DNA of 31,603 bases from a virus: the IMG/VR virus record IMGVR_UViG_3300031227_000250, positions 1 through 31,603 of that record; one strand, 5' to 3'. The stretch's first letter is position 1, and every line of letters begins with the position of its first letter. The translations under genes and the position numbers were made by a program. The notes below the pieces were generated by a model, which did not search any database, had not been told where the DNA came from, and saw nothing but the letters and a program-made list of their open reading frames with translations. Below, in pieces: positions 23,122-31,463 of this stretch.

Positions 23122-24213
23122 TCAGTCGATCAGCTTCGCATAACCGAAGATTTTCCCGTTCATGCGCCTGTTGTTGCAAGCAATCGCCTGCCACAGGAAC
23201 ATTCTCTGGACGATAACTTCCTGTCTCGGAAGCAGGTTGCACACCTTCGTCTTGGTCCAGAAGTGGTTCTTCTCGGCATACGCCTGCCATGTATCCAGAT
23301 TCAGCAGGTACGTCTCGTACGTGCCGTCGCTTCTGGCCGGGAGCTTATCCCAGTAGTCCACCCGAACACCGTTGAATCTCGGGTCGAGCTTGTCGAAGGT
23401 TTCTTCCTGCCTTCGCATGACGGCCTTGAAGTCCTTGAAGGACTGCTTGTTCATACCGATCAGATACTTGTCGTTCTTGATCGCCACGGCCATGTTGACG
23501 CGCTTGGGTTTCCGGAAACTCAAGTCAATGAACATATCGTCCACCGCCGTAACCAACTCGTTGGCAGTGGAGATTTCCAAGTACTGGTTTTTCCAACGGT
23601 TGACGTCGTTCTCGTCGTTGTAGTCATCGTTCGTCGGGTCGATACCGCCGACCTTCGTGCTGTTGGTTCCACCCGCATCGTTGACGGCATAGCCATCATC
23701 GGTGATCCAAGTGGGGATACCGAGAAGACGAGGCTTTGTGCTGTCGACGTAGTTGATACCCGTCGAACTGAGAAGACGGTCTTCCTGAAGGTTGGCGAAG
23801 TTGGTCATCATACCTTCGACCTTGACCTGGCGCACATCGATGATCTCCTCGCTACCCATGTTCAGGGACAGTTCGTGCTGTGCGGCAGTCCACTGGGTTG
23901 TCGAGGTCGCCCACGGGATTTCTCCGACTGCCAGATAGTCTCTGGCTTCCGCACCCAACTCCTGGTATGCGGCATACTCGCCGGTGCCTGTGGTGGTCGC
24001 ATCCTCGTCTTCGCCGGTGCCGCCGATAATCATAGCGCGGAACTCACACTTGGTTCCGGTCATTGACTTCGACTTCACGCCATCGAACACATCGTCGTAG
24101 GCGTAGGTATGCGCGGTCATCATGTTCACGTAGTCATCAGGGGACCGCTTCGGGTCCGTAGTGTTGAAGAAATCTGCCATTGCTTCGAGTAAGACTCCTG
24201 CGTCTGCACTCAT
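23122..24213 (-). CDS. Major capsid protein
   Basis: A 363-residue protein, the expected size and place for an HK97-fold major capsid protein, directly after a scaffold-like gene. The N-terminal part carries SADAGVLLEAMADFFNTTDPKRSPDDY. The middle includes WTAAQHELSLNMGSEEIIDVRQVKVEGMMTNFANLQEDRLLSS (a spine-helix-like segment) and KPRLLGIPTWITDDG. The C-terminal part (FRKPKRVNMAVAIKNDKYLIGMNKQSFKDFKAVMRRQEE, NNRRMNGKIFGYAKLID) fits phage coat proteins of this kind. ATG at 24213 with TAGGAG. The fold is inferred from gene order and pattern. Confidence 0.82.
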   Translation of the reverse strand: MSADAGVLLEAMADFFNTTDPKRSPDDYVNMMTAHTYAYDDVFDGVKSKSMTGTKCEFRAMIIGGTGEDEDATTTGTGEYAAYQELGAEARDYLAVGEIPWATSTTQWTAAQHELSLNMGSEEIIDVRQVKVEGMMTNFANLQEDRLLSSTGINYVDSTKPRLLGIPTWITDDGYAVNDAGGTNSTKVGGIDPTNDDYNDENDVNRWKNQYLEISTANELVTAVDDMFIDLSFRKPKRVNMAVAIKNDKYLIGMNKQSFKDFKAVMRRQEETFDKLDPRFNGVRVDYWDKLPARSDGTYETYLLNLDTWQAYAEKNHFWTKTKVCNLLPRQEVIVQRMFLWQAIACNNRRMNGKIFGYAKLID

Positions 24214-24223
24214 GATAGTACTC

Positions 24224-25186
24224 CTATCCGTTTATCTTCCGCTGCATTTCCGCGAATGCCTCTTCTACTACTTGGCCCTCGCTCGGGGTGCCAGTTCCCG
24301 CCGCTCTGGGTGTAGGAACCCCCAACCTGACGGCGGCACCAGCCTGTTGCTGAACTGCCGCAACGGCTTGGTCGCCTACGAGGCCGTGAGACATCTGCTG
24401 TGCAGCTTGTTCGTATGCTTCATCAACTGTAATCGACACGCCCTGACTGGCAAACCCAGTTAACAGAGCTGCCGCCGTGTTCTCCAACTTGCTGACGTCC
24501 TCGGGAGTTGCCGTTGCACCCGGATAGTTGGCCTTAATCACATCCAGCGCATTCTCCGCCACCTGATTAAGCTCCAACTCCTGCTGTGCATCGTTGTGTA
24601 GCTGCACTCCACCCAAACGGCTATGCAAATCGTACTGACGATCCGTGGACAACTTGATAGCGTCATCAAGTTGGGTCTTCATACCTTGGAACGCCTCAAG
24701 AAGAACTTTCCCTTCTTCGGTTTCAGGAACGAAATCAGCAAGCGCGTCTAGCGCACCTTGCTGCTCTTGCCCCGCGACTGGCGCGGCGGCACCGCCCTGC
24801 ATCCGACGAGAAACCTCTTGGTAAGTCTGCTGAAAAAGCGGGTCGTTAGTGGCCCGGTTATACTCCTGAATCCGCGTGTTCAGCGTCTCTTCCTGCTGCT
24901 GAATCGCTGCCTCTCTCTGCTGAAGCTGTGCTTCTGCGGGTACTGCCGCTGGAGGGGTTGCCGGAGCCGCTGCTACCGGAGTCTCCACCTTCGGGGGTTC
25001 AGGAGCCGGTTTCGGGTCTTCACCCTTCTGAACCGCACCGACAGTCCGCTCGTAGACTTCCTGATCCGTTTCGCCACTGTCATTGACTTCAGACTCTTCG
25101 GCTTCAGTAGTGGGTTCTTCCTCTACCGTCTCTTCGCCTGCAACAACTTCTTCTTCGACTGTCTCAGCCACGATTTCCTCACTCAT
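24224..25186 (-). CDS. Scaffold-like protein
   Basis: A 320-residue protein directly before the major capsid gene. It has a very acidic N-terminus (first 60 residues, Glu/Val/Thr-rich) and a Pro/Ala linker (about 60-86). A Gln/Glu-rich coiled coil follows (QLQQREAAIQQQEETLNTRIQEYNRAT), then a helical, Gln/Ala-rich body ending in a basic C-terminal helix (FAEMQRKING). This composition and place are typical of phage scaffolding proteins, which guide capsid assembly and then leave. I chose the ATG at 25186, after GGAAGGG. No protease motif was seen. Confidence 0.72.
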   Translation of the reverse strand: MSEEIVAETVEEEVVAGEETVEEEPTTEAEESEVNDSGETDQEVYERTVGAVQKGEDPKPAPEPPKVETPVAAAPATPPAAVPAEAQLQQREAAIQQQEETLNTRIQEYNRATNDPLFQQTYQEVSRRMQGGAAAPVAGQEQQGALDALADFVPETEEGKVLLEAFQGMKTQLDDAIKLSTDRQYDLHSRLGGVQLHNDAQQELELNQVAENALDVIKANYPGATATPEDVSKLENTAAALLTGFASQGVSITVDEAYEQAAQQMSHGLVGDQAVAAVQQQAGAAVRLGVPTPRAAGTGTPSEGQVVEEAFAEMQRKING

Positions 25187-25216
25187 CACATTACCCTTCC
25201 AGTTTTGATAGTATGG

Positions 25217-25603
25217 TTAGTTTACCGCCTGCATCTGCAACTTGGCCTTCCGCTGGTAATTCAGTGCATCCAACAGTCGGCGTGAAGGTGCTATGTCTAT
25301 CAGTGCTTTGATCTCGGTTTCCACCTCTTCCATAACGGCTACGATCTTGGAGGGGTCGATGGTTCGTTCGGGGGTTACGGGCTCCACGACGGGCTCCACG
25401 ACCTCTTCCACGACCTCCTCAACCACCTCTTCGATGGTGCCCCCGCCATCATCTTGCAGGAACTCCTCGGACGCCACGATCTCCTCCAACGCCTCCGGCG
25501 CGACCTCTTCGATAACTTCGGGAACGACTTCTGCCGCTGGAACCATTGTCTCTTTGGGCTTAATCACCAAGTTGGCTCTCTTAGCCTTCTTTTTCTTACT
25601 CAT
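25217..25603 (-). CDS. Acidic Glu/Val repeat protein
   Basis: A 128-residue protein with a basic start (KKKKAKR) and a long acidic middle of Glu/Val/Pro repeats (EEVVEEVVEEVVEPVVEPV, about residues 57-76), probably disordered or helical. The C-terminal 45 residues are helical (IVAVMEEVETEIKALIDIAPSRRLLDALNYQRKAKLQMQ). The ATG at 25603 overlaps the end of the FmdB-like gene by eight bases. The position between portal and scaffold suggests a head-assembly accessory. No family recognised. Confidence 0.6.
   Translation of the reverse strand: MSKKKKAKRANLVIKPKETMVPAAEVVPEVIEEVAPEALEEIVASEEFLQDDGGGTIEEVVEEVVEEVVEPVVEPVTPERTIDPSKIVAVMEEVETEIKALIDIAPSRRLLDALNYQRKAKLQMQAVN
25375..25436 (-). repeat. 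Imperfect 12-15 base tandem repeats coding for EEVVEPV-type repeats
   Basis: Units such as GGCTCCACGAC, CTCTTCCACGAC and CTCCTCAACCAC (plus-strand reading) follow one another inside the acidic protein gene. They encode the EEVVEEVVEPV run and may change in copy number by slippage. Confidence 0.6.
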
Positions 25604-25952
25604 CCATTTTCTCCCTTTTCATGAATTCCTTGCGCTTCTTCTCCGAAGTGAAGTACGCATAGGTTCTGCCATCCTGCCCCTTGATCTTGGGCACGTCTGG
25701 CATTTGATTGTTGAGCAGGCTTATGATAGGCCGGTTGGCCTGCTTATTCTCGCTTCGAAGGTGAACTTCCCTCTCGGCATCGTAAATCGTGTGCTCGGCG
25801 TTATCAATCACGCCCGGTCGCTCTGAGCTGAAGTCCCTCTTGGCCCACTTCTTACAGATGGGGCATTCGGGTTCCGACTTGCACTGACTCATCGGCAGCA
25901 TCAGGTCGAACTTGTGTCCGCAATTCTCGCATTCAAAGCAATAACTTGGCAT
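25596..25952 (-). CDS. FmdB-like zinc-ribbon protein
   Basis: A 118-residue protein whose first 40 residues match the FmdB / CxxC_CxxC_SSSS zinc-ribbon pattern: Y-x-F-E-C-x-x-C-G-H-x-F (C8, C11), then CPIC (C30, C33) and the basic RDF. The remaining 80 residues are charged and helical (DPKI-type segments, then EKKRKEFMKREK). FmdB-like ribbons are common beside phage portal genes, with unknown function. ATG at 25952 after AGGAGGGG. It follows the portal gene by ten bases. Confidence 0.75.
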   Translation of the reverse strand: MPSYCFECENCGHKFDLMLPMSQCKSEPECPICKKWAKRDFSSERPGVIDNAEHTIYDAEREVHLRSENKQANRPIISLLNNQMPDVPKIKGQDGRTYAYFTSEKKRKEFMKREKMDE

Positions 25953-25962
25953 CGCACCCCTC

Positions 25963-28134
25963 CTAAGCCACCTGTTCCGACTGAGCCTGAAGCTGCTCAG
26001 TGCCTTGAGTTCCTATTCCTCTCGGGGATGCCAACGCTGGGCCTCCCTGTCCTTCGTGCAATCTACCGCGCATATCAGGGCCACCCGCACTCGGGTCGCC
26101 ACCCATGCTCTCAGCAAGCTCCATCATCCCGAGGTGTTCGCTCAGGTGTTCTAGAATCGTCTCATCTTGGGACTCCTGCATATGAATCTGCCCGTGGACA
26201 GTATGATCGTCGCGTTCAGCATCTACCGGCATGAGACTTCCGGTCTCGGTCATCTGCTGGTTCTCCCATGCAGCACGTTCGGCCTGCTTCTGCCTCTCGG
26301 CTTCCGCCTGCTCTTCAGGGGTCGGCACCGGCTTGATATATCGCTCGATGTCCTGAACACCTAGAGACTTCAGGTAGTCCTCCAGCGCGGCTGTGGGATT
26401 CAGTGCGAACCCAGCTTGCTGTGCGGCCTGCTGCATATTCGGGTCGCCCATGAGTGCCAGAAGCTCTTGGAACCGCTTCTGCTGGACCACAGGCGAGTTT
26501 CGTTCCTGTTCAGCGACATCAAACCGGAAATTGTAGCTGGTGACGCCCCCGGGCACACTGTTGGCACTGAAGCTACCCGGCTCGGTCTGCCCACCAACAC
26601 GAGGCACCGTTACCGGCACGTCCTGCCATTGGTGCTTCAGGAACATCCCACCCATGTCTTCGGCCAAGTCCTGCATGAATCTGTTAAGCGATGCCTGGTA
26701 GTCACCGATACGAGTCTGGGTGAATGCCGTCATGACGTTGATTTCGCGTGCAGTCTTCTTACCACCCTGAGTTCCCAGTCCACGCTGGAAGTCAGCGATG
26801 CCAGAGATGCGGTCGACGCTCTGCTCGTAGAAGCTCAGAGCATTCCACGTATCCGGTGATGTGCCACCGATCTGGATTTCCTTGACGATATTGGGGTCTG
26901 GCACGGTGAGAACACCACCACCTCGGGCTTCGGTGATAGCATCTGAGGTCTCTTGGTTCGGGGTGAGGATGAGTTTCTTCTGCTCAGAAGCCCTTTGAGT
27001 CGCCTCTTTCGCAAACTCGTTCGCAGCGTCGTTCAAATCCACCCATGAGTTAATCGGGTTGGCCGGCAACAGTTCACCGACGTCAATGTAGCCCAAGCAC
27101 CGAATGGGAATGCCCTCAGAGCCGAATTCAACCATATCGTGTCGGATTTCGATGTATTTGTCGCTGGCAAGGATCAAAACGCCAATTTCTCGGTCATTCC
27201 GGCCTCTATGGAAGATGACATGCAACTTCACGGTCGCATCGGCCTTCGGCTTGGTATATCGGTCGCTCTCGGGGTCTTCGTCGGTAGGCAGTGTGCTATC
27301 AAGGTCATCGAGGTTGTAATATCGCCCGCCATTGTCAATGCTTCCGCTCTTGATCTCCCGTAGGGGCTTTCTGACGATGTAGCCGGTAAACTTCTGGTCG
27401 TCCCAGCAACTCACGTCCCAGTCGAGCAGCATGTCCTTGTAGGCGATGTGGCGATAGAATGCCTCGTCGTATCGAGTAGCGTAACTGGCATCGGTCATGG
27501 AGCGTGGAACGTCAAGGTCAGGCACATTGTCTTCGGTCTTGTTGGTTTCCTTCGTCTCGGTGTCGACAAACTGCGAAAGGGCCGGGTTCCAGCCTGTCAT
27601 GACGAATCCCGCCATGAAGTAGGCATCGAACGCGGCTCGCCGGATCTGTGAGTAACTGTTTGGTCTCTCCCATATCTGTCGCATTCGTGCTTGGGTCAGT
27701 TCGGCACCAGTCTTCCACTCTTCGCCGGATTCCCGGGGCGTAATCAGCGGCCATGCGTTTGCAGGCATAATCATCGGCATCGTGGTGTTGATGAAGCTGG
27801 CGATGTAGTTTATCGGGCGTTTCTTCTGGCCTTGCTGCAATGCGGAGTATCTTGGGTCTTTACGTGTGAGATATTCGGACTTCAGCTCATCAGCAGCCTC
27901 TACGTAGGGCCTGATCATATCTTTGCTTCGTTCCATGCGCTCTTTCCAGACTTTTCGCTGGGAGGCGGTCAGCTTTTCGACTTCACCGACTATCATAGCC
28001 GGGGGAGTGACTTCCTGCTCCTGGTCGAGACCCTGTTCAAGACCCTGATCGAGACCCGGTTCCCCCGCGCCACCAAACAAGCCCTTTAGGCCGTCCATCA
28101 TCCCGCCCATCATCCCGCCCAGTAGTCTGCTCAT
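25963..28134 (-). CDS. Portal protein
   Basis: A 723-residue protein with portal features. The N-terminal low-complexity stretch (GGMMGGMMDG, then DQGLEQGLDQ) is followed by KVWKERMERSKDMIRPYVEAADEL. The core segments include DMLLDWDVSCWDDQKFTGYIVRKPLREIKS, NPINSWVDLNDAANEFAKEATQRASEQKKLILTPNQ (a wing/stem-like helix region) and SVDRISGIADFQRGLGTQGGKKTAREINVMTAF. The C-terminal 120 residues are Gln/Glu-rich. The gene starts one base after the nuclease-half terminase stop (TGAtATG), with GGAGAAAG as its site. Size fits the large portals of podophages (P22 gp1 is 725). It forms the dodecameric DNA channel at one capsid vertex. Confidence 0.85.
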   Translation of the reverse strand: MSRLLGGMMGGMMDGLKGLFGGAGEPGLDQGLEQGLDQEQEVTPPAMIVGEVEKLTASQRKVWKERMERSKDMIRPYVEAADELKSEYLTRKDPRYSALQQGQKKRPINYIASFINTTMPMIMPANAWPLITPRESGEEWKTGAELTQARMRQIWERPNSYSQIRRAAFDAYFMAGFVMTGWNPALSQFVDTETKETNKTEDNVPDLDVPRSMTDASYATRYDEAFYRHIAYKDMLLDWDVSCWDDQKFTGYIVRKPLREIKSGSIDNGGRYYNLDDLDSTLPTDEDPESDRYTKPKADATVKLHVIFHRGRNDREIGVLILASDKYIEIRHDMVEFGSEGIPIRCLGYIDVGELLPANPINSWVDLNDAANEFAKEATQRASEQKKLILTPNQETSDAITEARGGGVLTVPDPNIVKEIQIGGTSPDTWNALSFYEQSVDRISGIADFQRGLGTQGGKKTAREINVMTAFTQTRIGDYQASLNRFMQDLAEDMGGMFLKHQWQDVPVTVPRVGGQTEPGSFSANSVPGGVTSYNFRFDVAEQERNSPVVQQKRFQELLALMGDPNMQQAAQQAGFALNPTAALEDYLKSLGVQDIERYIKPVPTPEEQAEAERQKQAERAAWENQQMTETGSLMPVDAERDDHTVHGQIHMQESQDETILEHLSEHLGMMELAESMGGDPSAGGPDMRGRLHEGQGGPALASPRGIGTQGTEQLQAQSEQVA

Positions 28135-28135
28135 A

Positions 28136-29167
28136 TCACTTTCTCCACGGTGAGGCTTTGAGTTCCCGTTGATCTTTCAGGTATTGTGCTATGGGGCTCA
28201 GAGCCTTGAATATCGTGCCTTTGGTCTTCATTACGTCCTGAGCGCATCTGAAAGCCAACCCACAACCCACAACCATGTCGGCGTGCCTTCTCCGGAGCAT
28301 TTCGTTCTCACCAACCCGCTTTTTCAAGCAGGCTTTGCCCTTCTCGTCCCAAACATACTGATAATGCTGGGTGTGGCATTGCTTCGAACGAATCGTGACA
28401 TTTCCAGCTTCAAGAGAGTGCAGGTAGGTGTCGAACAAGAGTTCATCAGTCTGCTCACCCTTGCCCCACCCTAATTTGTCCGTTCTGCGCTGAACAACCC
28501 CCGATGCAAGCCGATTGTGCCAGACGTAGAAGTATTTGCAGTCATCCACGATAGCTCTGATGGTCGTAAGCCCGTGAATCTTGTTGACGCAGTTTATCAT
28601 CGCATTGTTGTACCACCGGCCCACAGCAGCAGCGAATATCCCCAGAGTCTGCGGCGTTATGTTCGGGTCGGCCAGCTCAGCGGCCTGTTCGAGCGTATCA
28701 GCCGAGAATACCTCCATCGTGCTATCGGTAAGCCCTACTCCAGCCGAGACATCCATCCCGATTACGAATCCCCGCTTGACGCTTTTCACATTATCAGGAA
28801 GATTCTCAGGTTGCGCGTCGGGCTCCATATACACAGCAAGTCGACCACCTTTGCGAACTGTAAGTTCTCCAGAGCCGTCAAGGTCCATCCGATAGAGGGG
28901 ATTCCGCAGATGGACCTTCGCGGCGTCCAGCTTCTCAACATCAAACACCGGCATACCGATCTGAGCATCCCAATCGCGCAGATACTCCTTTCGGAACATC
29001 CATGCCGGTAATCGTTTACGCTCTAGATCCATGATTGCTTCAGGAAATGAGTCAGGGTCGCACTCGAAGCCGAGATCCACCGCCACGAATCCCGTGTCAA
29101 GAGGCCATGCACTCAACCCCTGCCGGAATACTCGCTGCTCGGTGATTTTCCCGATTGCTTCGACCAC
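28136..29167 (-). CDS. Terminase large subunit, nuclease half (split gene)
   Basis: A 343-residue protein corresponding to the C-terminal nuclease part of a large terminase. It starts at a GTG with GGGAG about seven bases upstream. Its first 75 residues match the stretch that normally follows the ATPase domain: QGLSAWPLDTGFVAVDLGFECDPDS, then FRKEYLRDWDAQIGMPVFD. The RNase H-like nuclease core follows: first catalytic Asp in GFVIGMDVSAG (D139), the motif-II strand AMINCVNKIHG, then HADMVVGCGLAFR (D297). In most relatives motif II carries a Glu (as in VERNNHG); here I read Val (about residue 194), while VDDCKY downstream has two Asp. It is separated from the ATPase half by the small-terminase gene and lies directly before the portal. 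It presumably pairs with the ATPase half as a two-chain terminase. Confidence 0.85.
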   Translation of the reverse strand: MVEAIGKITEQRVFRQGLSAWPLDTGFVAVDLGFECDPDSFPEAIMDLERKRLPAWMFRKEYLRDWDAQIGMPVFDVEKLDAAKVHLRNPLYRMDLDGSGELTVRKGGRLAVYMEPDAQPENLPDNVKSVKRGFVIGMDVSAGVGLTDSTMEVFSADTLEQAAELADPNITPQTLGIFAAAVGRWYNNAMINCVNKIHGLTTIRAIVDDCKYFYVWHNRLASGVVQRRTDKLGWGKGEQTDELLFDTYLHSLEAGNVTIRSKQCHTQHYQYVWDEKGKACLKKRVGENEMLRRRHADMVVGCGLAFRCAQDVMKTKGTIFKALSPIAQYLKDQRELKASPWRK

Positions 29168-29177
29168 TTGCTACTCC

Positions 29178-29852
29178 CTAATTTGCACTCGGTGTCGACA
29201 AAGCCGCTGCCAACCGTGCCAGTTCATCCGTGCTTGCGCTCTTCAGCACCTCCACGAACCCACTGACTCTCACGTTCACGTTGGTATCAGCCACCATTCC
29301 CAAAATCTTAGCCAAGTGAATCGTAGCCGCTGCACTGTCATACATCTCGACTTCACGGGTCTCGAAGCCGTTCTTCGTCATAATCTTCACCTTTTTGATG
29401 ACCGAGGTGTCGATACCCTCCGCTCTCAGCTCCACCAGAGTCTTTTTCTGGTCCAGGAAGTCCTGAAAGTCAGCGATATTGCCCAGAATGTCCCGTGATA
29501 GCTTCGATTTCACCAGATTCCGCGTCAGTCCGATGTCGGTCATCAGGAAATCAATTCTCGCAGCGATATCCGCCCGGCGCCTCAGCTTCGAGCCCTCAGT
29601 CTGCGGACGTTCATACCCAGCCTTCTCAGCAGCGTGCTTGGCAATACACCCGTTGTGGACATACGCCACTGCAAAGATTTCATGCCGAGCATCCGTCAAT
29701 CGCTTCGAGGGGTCTGTGGCCTGCTGAAGTTTGCCATCAGCACCGATTCTCATGACTGCCGGATCTATCGCCGAGCCCTTTTTCGGTCTGCCAGTGGCCT
29801 TTTTCTTCCGAGGTGGCCTGTTGGCTCTCCGCTCGTCAAGGTCTCTTCGCAT
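29178..29852 (-). CDS. Terminase small subunit, located between the two halves of the large subunit
   Basis: A 224-residue protein. The basic N-terminus (RPPRKKKATGRPKKGS) is followed by a helix-turn-helix-like domain typical of small terminases (about 53-105): LTDARHEIFAVAYVHNG, AKHAAEKAGYERPQTEGSKLRRRADIAARIDFL. The middle has DILGNIADFQDFLDQKKTLVELRAEG, and DSAAATIHLAKILGMVAD comes later. The protein binds DNA at the packaging site and feeds it to the large subunit. ATG at 29852 after AAAGGAGGT. It usually precedes the whole large-subunit gene; here it separates the ATPase and nuclease halves with gaps of only 18 and 10 bases. Confidence 0.82.
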   Translation of the reverse strand: MRRDLDERRANRPPRKKKATGRPKKGSAIDPAVMRIGADGKLQQATDPSKRLTDARHEIFAVAYVHNGCIAKHAAEKAGYERPQTEGSKLRRRADIAARIDFLMTDIGLTRNLVKSKLSRDILGNIADFQDFLDQKKTLVELRAEGIDTSVIKKVKIMTKNGFETREVEMYDSAAATIHLAKILGMVADTNVNVRVSGFVEVLKSASTDELARLAAALSTPSAN

Positions 29853-29870
29853 GGCTACCTCCTTTCGTTA

Positions 29871-30557
29871 TTATTCTGCATCCATATCGTCGTGATACAG
29901 CTTCTGCATAAAGCTACCCGGATTCGGAGTCGACAGCACAGTCATACGACCACCACCACGCAAACAAGGGGTAGCCGCAACATAACTCTGTTCGAACTCC
30001 TCCTGGAAAGCCGCCTCATCGCTGAATATCCCGCTTGCAGTCTGCTGACGGATGATATTAGCACCCTGCGGTATCGCCAGCAATGCACTGTTCAACTCAG
30101 GGAAAACCAACTCATTGGCCTTCTCAGTGTATTTCGGTAACAGCAACTGCCGGCCAGGGATGTGCTCCAAGATGAACTTGCTCCGTCCCATCAACCCACT
30201 GCCAATATCCTTGTTACCGATTGCATCGTCTTCACGCTTACTCTGAAGTATCGTCAACCGGCCTTGATGAAACATCGTGTCCCACAGATACAAAGCACAG
30301 AACAGCCAAGTCATCATCATCTGCCGCGACTTCGCTATCACCAGCAGCAAGTTATGCTCCCACAGATTCGTCATCACCGGAATGTAAACACGGTCAACAG
30401 GAAACTGCTTCACAGGGTTGTCCTTGTCATGCTGGTCGCAAGTCCACACAAAATGCCGCAAGAACACAAGCGGGTCTCTAGAAGCCATCTCCCACCGCAC
30501 CAGCAGTAACTGCTCCGCAGCAGCGACGTCGGTGATGATAGTGGGGGCGTTAGTCAT
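29871..30557 (-). CDS. Terminase large subunit, ATPase half (split gene)
   Basis: A 228-residue protein equal to the N-terminal ATPase domain of a large terminase. Motifs in order (numbered from the ATG at 30557): LLLVIAKSRQMMMTW (Walker-A-like, about 70-84), RLTILQSKRED (about 100-110), SGIFSDEAAF (Walker B with DE, about 175-184), and VLSTPNPGS (coupling motif, about 207-215). It ends at GSFMQKLYHDDMDAE with a TAA. In intact terminases the linker and nuclease would follow at this point. The ATG at 30557 has AGGAG six bases before it; the longer frame starts at a TTG. It overlaps the upstream gene by eight bases. It powers DNA translocation into the capsid and presumably works with the separate nuclease chain. 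Confidence 0.87.
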   Translation of the reverse strand: MTNAPTIITDVAAAEQLLLVRWEMASRDPLVFLRHFVWTCDQHDKDNPVKQFPVDRVYIPVMTNLWEHNLLLVIAKSRQMMMTWLFCALYLWDTMFHQGRLTILQSKREDDAIGNKDIGSGLMGRSKFILEHIPGRQLLLPKYTEKANELVFPELNSALLAIPQGANIIRQQTASGIFSDEAAFQEEFEQSYVAATPCLRGGGRMTVLSTPNPGSFMQKLYHDDMDAE

Positions 30558-31224
30558 CAAGGTCTCCTGCCAGCAACTTGACGATCCTCACCAGAGCCCC
30601 GTTGAGGTTAATCCGGTTATGCACAGAAATCTCGATATGGTTCAGGGCATCGTCCGCCAAAGGCTTGTCGTTAGGGCAGCATACTACGATGTCGGGCTTT
30701 TCTGAAAGCGGCAACAACTTCACCAGAGCAGCCAACCACCGCCTCATCTCCGAATCCAATGCGCAATGCAGACCACCCAACTCATCAAGGCTCGCGACCC
30801 GTCCGTAGGGATTCCCGGACCCTATACCAAGAACCATGTCAGTGATAGCACGCTCTTCAGGAGTCTCCTCAAGGTCATCTGAGACCACACCCTCAGCACG
30901 ACGGTTGACAAACCCGGGGGCCATGCCATCCCACCCCTCCACAGCCTCGTAAGTCGCCGCGAAGATCTCAGGCTTGCAGACGGAAAGCTCGCCAGCAATG
31001 CTCTTGATGAGCCAATCACCCTTGCAGAGCAGCATAGTGCTTGTGGTGGTCGCAATCTCGATCTTTTCAGAGAGAGGGCCACCCCTTCGACCATAACGCT
31101 TCATGTCCGTGCCAGCAGCATTCATGAAGTCCCAAACAGCACCCCAGTTCTTTGTATCTCCGAGCCACTGAATCACATCAACGGCCTCAGCCTCTACCAC
31201 CACAACCTTCTTCCTGAACCTCAT
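30550..31224 (-). CDS. Conserved hypothetical phage protein
   Basis: A 224-residue protein. I chose the ATG at 31224, which has a strong AGGAGGGG site, over a longer frame from 31341. The first 90 residues carry a pattern common in small phage proteins: VDVIQW, TMLLCKGDWLIKSIAGELSVCKPEIFAATYEAVE. The rest is helical with a phage-like, unrecognised C-terminal domain (DELGGLHCALDSEMRRWLAALVKLLP, then DDALNHIEISVHNRINLNGALVRIVKLL). It is the first gene of the right-hand operon and overlaps the ATPase-half start by eight bases. Function unknown. Confidence 0.65.
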   Translation of the reverse strand: MRFRKKVVVVEAEAVDVIQWLGDTKNWGAVWDFMNAAGTDMKRYGRRGGPLSEKIEIATTTSTMLLCKGDWLIKSIAGELSVCKPEIFAATYEAVEGWDGMAPGFVNRRAEGVVSDDLEETPEERAITDMVLGIGSGNPYGRVASLDELGGLHCALDSEMRRWLAALVKLLPLSEKPDIVVCCPNDKPLADDALNHIEISVHNRINLNGALVRIVKLLAGDLDD

Positions 31225-31265
31225 AATCACCCCTCCTGGTTTGAGAATGCTCCAAAAAGACATCG

Positions 31266-31356
31266 TGTGAGAAATACCAAAATAATATATGTGAGAACGG
31301 CAATGTGACAGCAAACCGTCTCTGAGAAGCAAAAAAACCACATGTGAGGTGTGTGA
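31266..31356. promoter_or_regulatory. Cluster of five TGTGA direct repeats
   Basis: TGTGA occurs at 31266, 31290, 31304, 31343 and 31352, all in the same direction, mostly as TGTGAGAA or TGTGAG, within 91 bases. They surround the A/T-rich ATAATATAT at 31282-31290 and stand just upstream of the first structural-operon gene. They could bind a regulator of late transcription or a packaging/replication protein. Confidence 0.4.
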
Positions 31357-31463
31357 AAAAATGAGAGGGGATACGAACTCTATTCATGAAGTCCTGCCGA
31401 TCTCGACTCTCGCCGCATCGTCGCAACGTCCGATAATGTGCCTTATGGAAAGCCAATATCCCC

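Noticed and set aside
23263-24066. Plus-strand frame opposite the major capsid gene
   Set aside because: Antisense shadow; the opposite strand encodes a well-placed capsid protein.
29168-29870. Intron, intein or homing endonuclease as the cause of the terminase split
   Set aside because: The spacers are 18 and 10 bases, the inserted gene is a small terminase, both halves have their own starts, and no splice or intein motifs are seen.
31330-31350. T run next to the CACATGTG palindrome as a terminator
   Set aside because: The palindrome is too short to form a stable stem with a loop, and a terminator there would cut the leader of the structural operon.
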